Positions 63,239-64,000 of a stretch of 64,000 bases of DNA are shown one piece after another (positions within the stretch are counted from its first letter, which is position 1; the number at the start of each line of letters is the position of its first letter). Made by a program: the position numbers and the translations under genes. A model generated the notes under the pieces. The model was not told the origin of the DNA. It was given only the letters and a program-made list of their open reading frames with translations, and ran no database searches. The DNA is from Hyphomicrobiales bacterium (GTDB lineage Bacteria; Pseudomonadota; Alphaproteobacteria; Rhizobiales; Rhizobiaceae), in NCBI GenBank assembly GCA_900465665.1, contig UBJO01000028.1, positions 33,986-97,985 on the forward strand. Reading direction: 5' to 3'.

Positions 63239-63707
63239 TGGGATAGGTCCTTTTCCCTGTAGTCTGTCTGGTATCCATCCCCCCGAGAGGAAATGGACGG
63301 CTTTCACTTTCGCGCTCCCTCATCTTAACTCAGAACGCGAAGGGTCAGTCGAGTAGTTCACGAACGGGGAAAGAACGTCTACGCGCGTGAAGGTCCCCCC
63401 ACGCCGCCCCTCAAAGAAGGGCTCAGCCACATCAGTCCAGTCACCGGCATGCAAATGCCCGAGTACACAATTGGTGCCAGTAAACGGAGCAAAATGCAAG
63501 CGACATTATTCTGACATCAGCCGCTCCAAAGCGGGAATGGTCAAAGATTCAAACACTTGACGATTGGTAACGCTGGGCCGGTATCGCTGACCCATTCCGG
63601 GAATGCGTACCGGAACGGCACGTTCACATCCCTAATCCGTGCGAATGCCCAACTGTTGGGCGACTGCCCGCTAAACGCGAGCAGAATTCCCGGTAGGCGC
63701 GAGTAGA
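63239..63707. other. Long leader/intergenic region upstream of the cold-shock gene
   Basis: About 470 nt without a gene. The part next to 63238 is probably a structured 5' leader, as is common for cold-shock genes. Further right I see several GC-rich hairpin-like segments (63590-63625) but no terminator or RNA signature good enough to name. Confidence 0.4.
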
Positions 63708-63911
63708 TCAGCGGGCCGCGCCGGCGCTGAGCTTGTGCTGCACCATGTCGGCACTCCCACGCACATAGGAGAGGGCAGGCTTGCCGGCGGCATCGGCGGC
63801 GGCATAGGCGATGATCGTGACGTCTTCCTCGTAGGTCGAGACATAGAGCACCTGGGCCGGATTGACGTAGATCGTGTGATTGTGGGTGTTCTTGAAGCCG
63901 ACGAATGCCAT
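63708..63911 (-). CDS. Small hypothetical protein (67 aa)
   Basis: 67 residues starting MAFVGFKNTHNHTIYVNPA, a beta-rich pattern of alternating hydrophobic residues (VLYVSTYEEDVTIIAYAA) and a short Ala-rich basic end. GTAGGAG precedes the ATG at a proper distance. The composition looks like a small single-domain beta protein (perhaps SH3-like). Family not recognised. The remaining 90 nt to the window edge hold nothing I can identify. Confidence 0.6.
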   Translation of the reverse strand: MAFVGFKNTHNHTIYVNPAQVLYVSTYEEDVTIIAYAAADAAGKPALSYVRGSADMVQHKLSAGAAR

Positions 63912-64000
63912 AAAAGTCTCCTACCTGTCGCCTGGAGAGATATGCCACGCGGGCGTTGACGCAAGTTTAACGCGATGTCGGCGGGCAGGGCGGGGCGCTG

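Overview
The window looks like chromosomal DNA of an alphaproteobacterium of the family Rhizobiaceae (Rhizobium/Agrobacterium/Sinorhizobium type). The evidence is a GC-rich background, an ExoR homologue, PopZ, a BA14K-type secreted protein, two DUF1127 micro-proteins, a candidate alpha-r14-type small RNA, and a gene order (valS, exoR, xth, dgt, argS, SPOR protein, nagZ, scpAB, tatABC, serS, surE, pcm, nlpD, DUF815, yajC, secDF) that I recognise as a typical rhizobial core-chromosome backbone. No insertion sequence, prophage, CRISPR array or rRNA operon is visible. Three tRNA genes are present: Asn-GTT, Cys-GCA and Leu-TAG.

Layout. 1-6.8 kb: the end of a short-chain dehydrogenase, then a leftward photolyase / FAD oxidoreductase / DUF1365 / cyclopropane-synthase group resembling the light and singlet-oxygen stress cassettes of other proteobacteria, followed by a small RBBP9-type hydrolase unit. 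6.8-14.4 kb: small secreted proteins, an MFS exporter, a DUF47-Pit phosphate-uptake operon with a reversed Pho box at its start, a hexapeptide acyltransferase of atypical composition beside tRNA-Cys, and two tiny membrane-protein genes. 14.6-24.5 kb: popZ, valS, a FadL-like porin, exoR, xth, an ErpA/IscA-type Fe-S carrier and a dGTPase-like gene. 24.5-38.7 kb: a long rightward run covering tRNA charging (argS, serS), cell envelope and division (SPOR protein, nagZ, NlpD-like factor), chromosome segregation (scpAB), Tat export and protein or nucleotide repair (surE, pcm).

38.8-48 kb: a DUF815 ATPase, then yajC-secDF followed directly by two genes whose products resemble the mitochondrial complex I assembly factors NDUFAF3 and NDUFAF6; then a 1-Cys peroxiredoxin paired with a persulfide dioxygenase-rhodanese fusion, and trmFO on the opposite strand. 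48-51.8 kb: an unusual three-module redox fusion with a glutathione S-transferase, divergent from a LysR regulator. 52-53.8 kb: an AT-richer stretch with two DUF1127 genes and two candidate small RNAs, the most regulatory part of the window. 53.9-64 kb: a DUF2157/GDYXXLXY membrane pair, tRNA-Leu, tig, a B12-binding radical SAM enzyme, sthA, radC, map, a cold-shock gene and a small conserved-looking protein.

The items most worth following up are the NDUFAF3/NDUFAF6-like pair behind secDF, the two small-RNA candidates and shared motif around the DUF1127 genes, an abrupt codon-usage change in the last third of argS, and the reversed Pho box. Functional names rest on motif and family recognition by eye; no database search was run.
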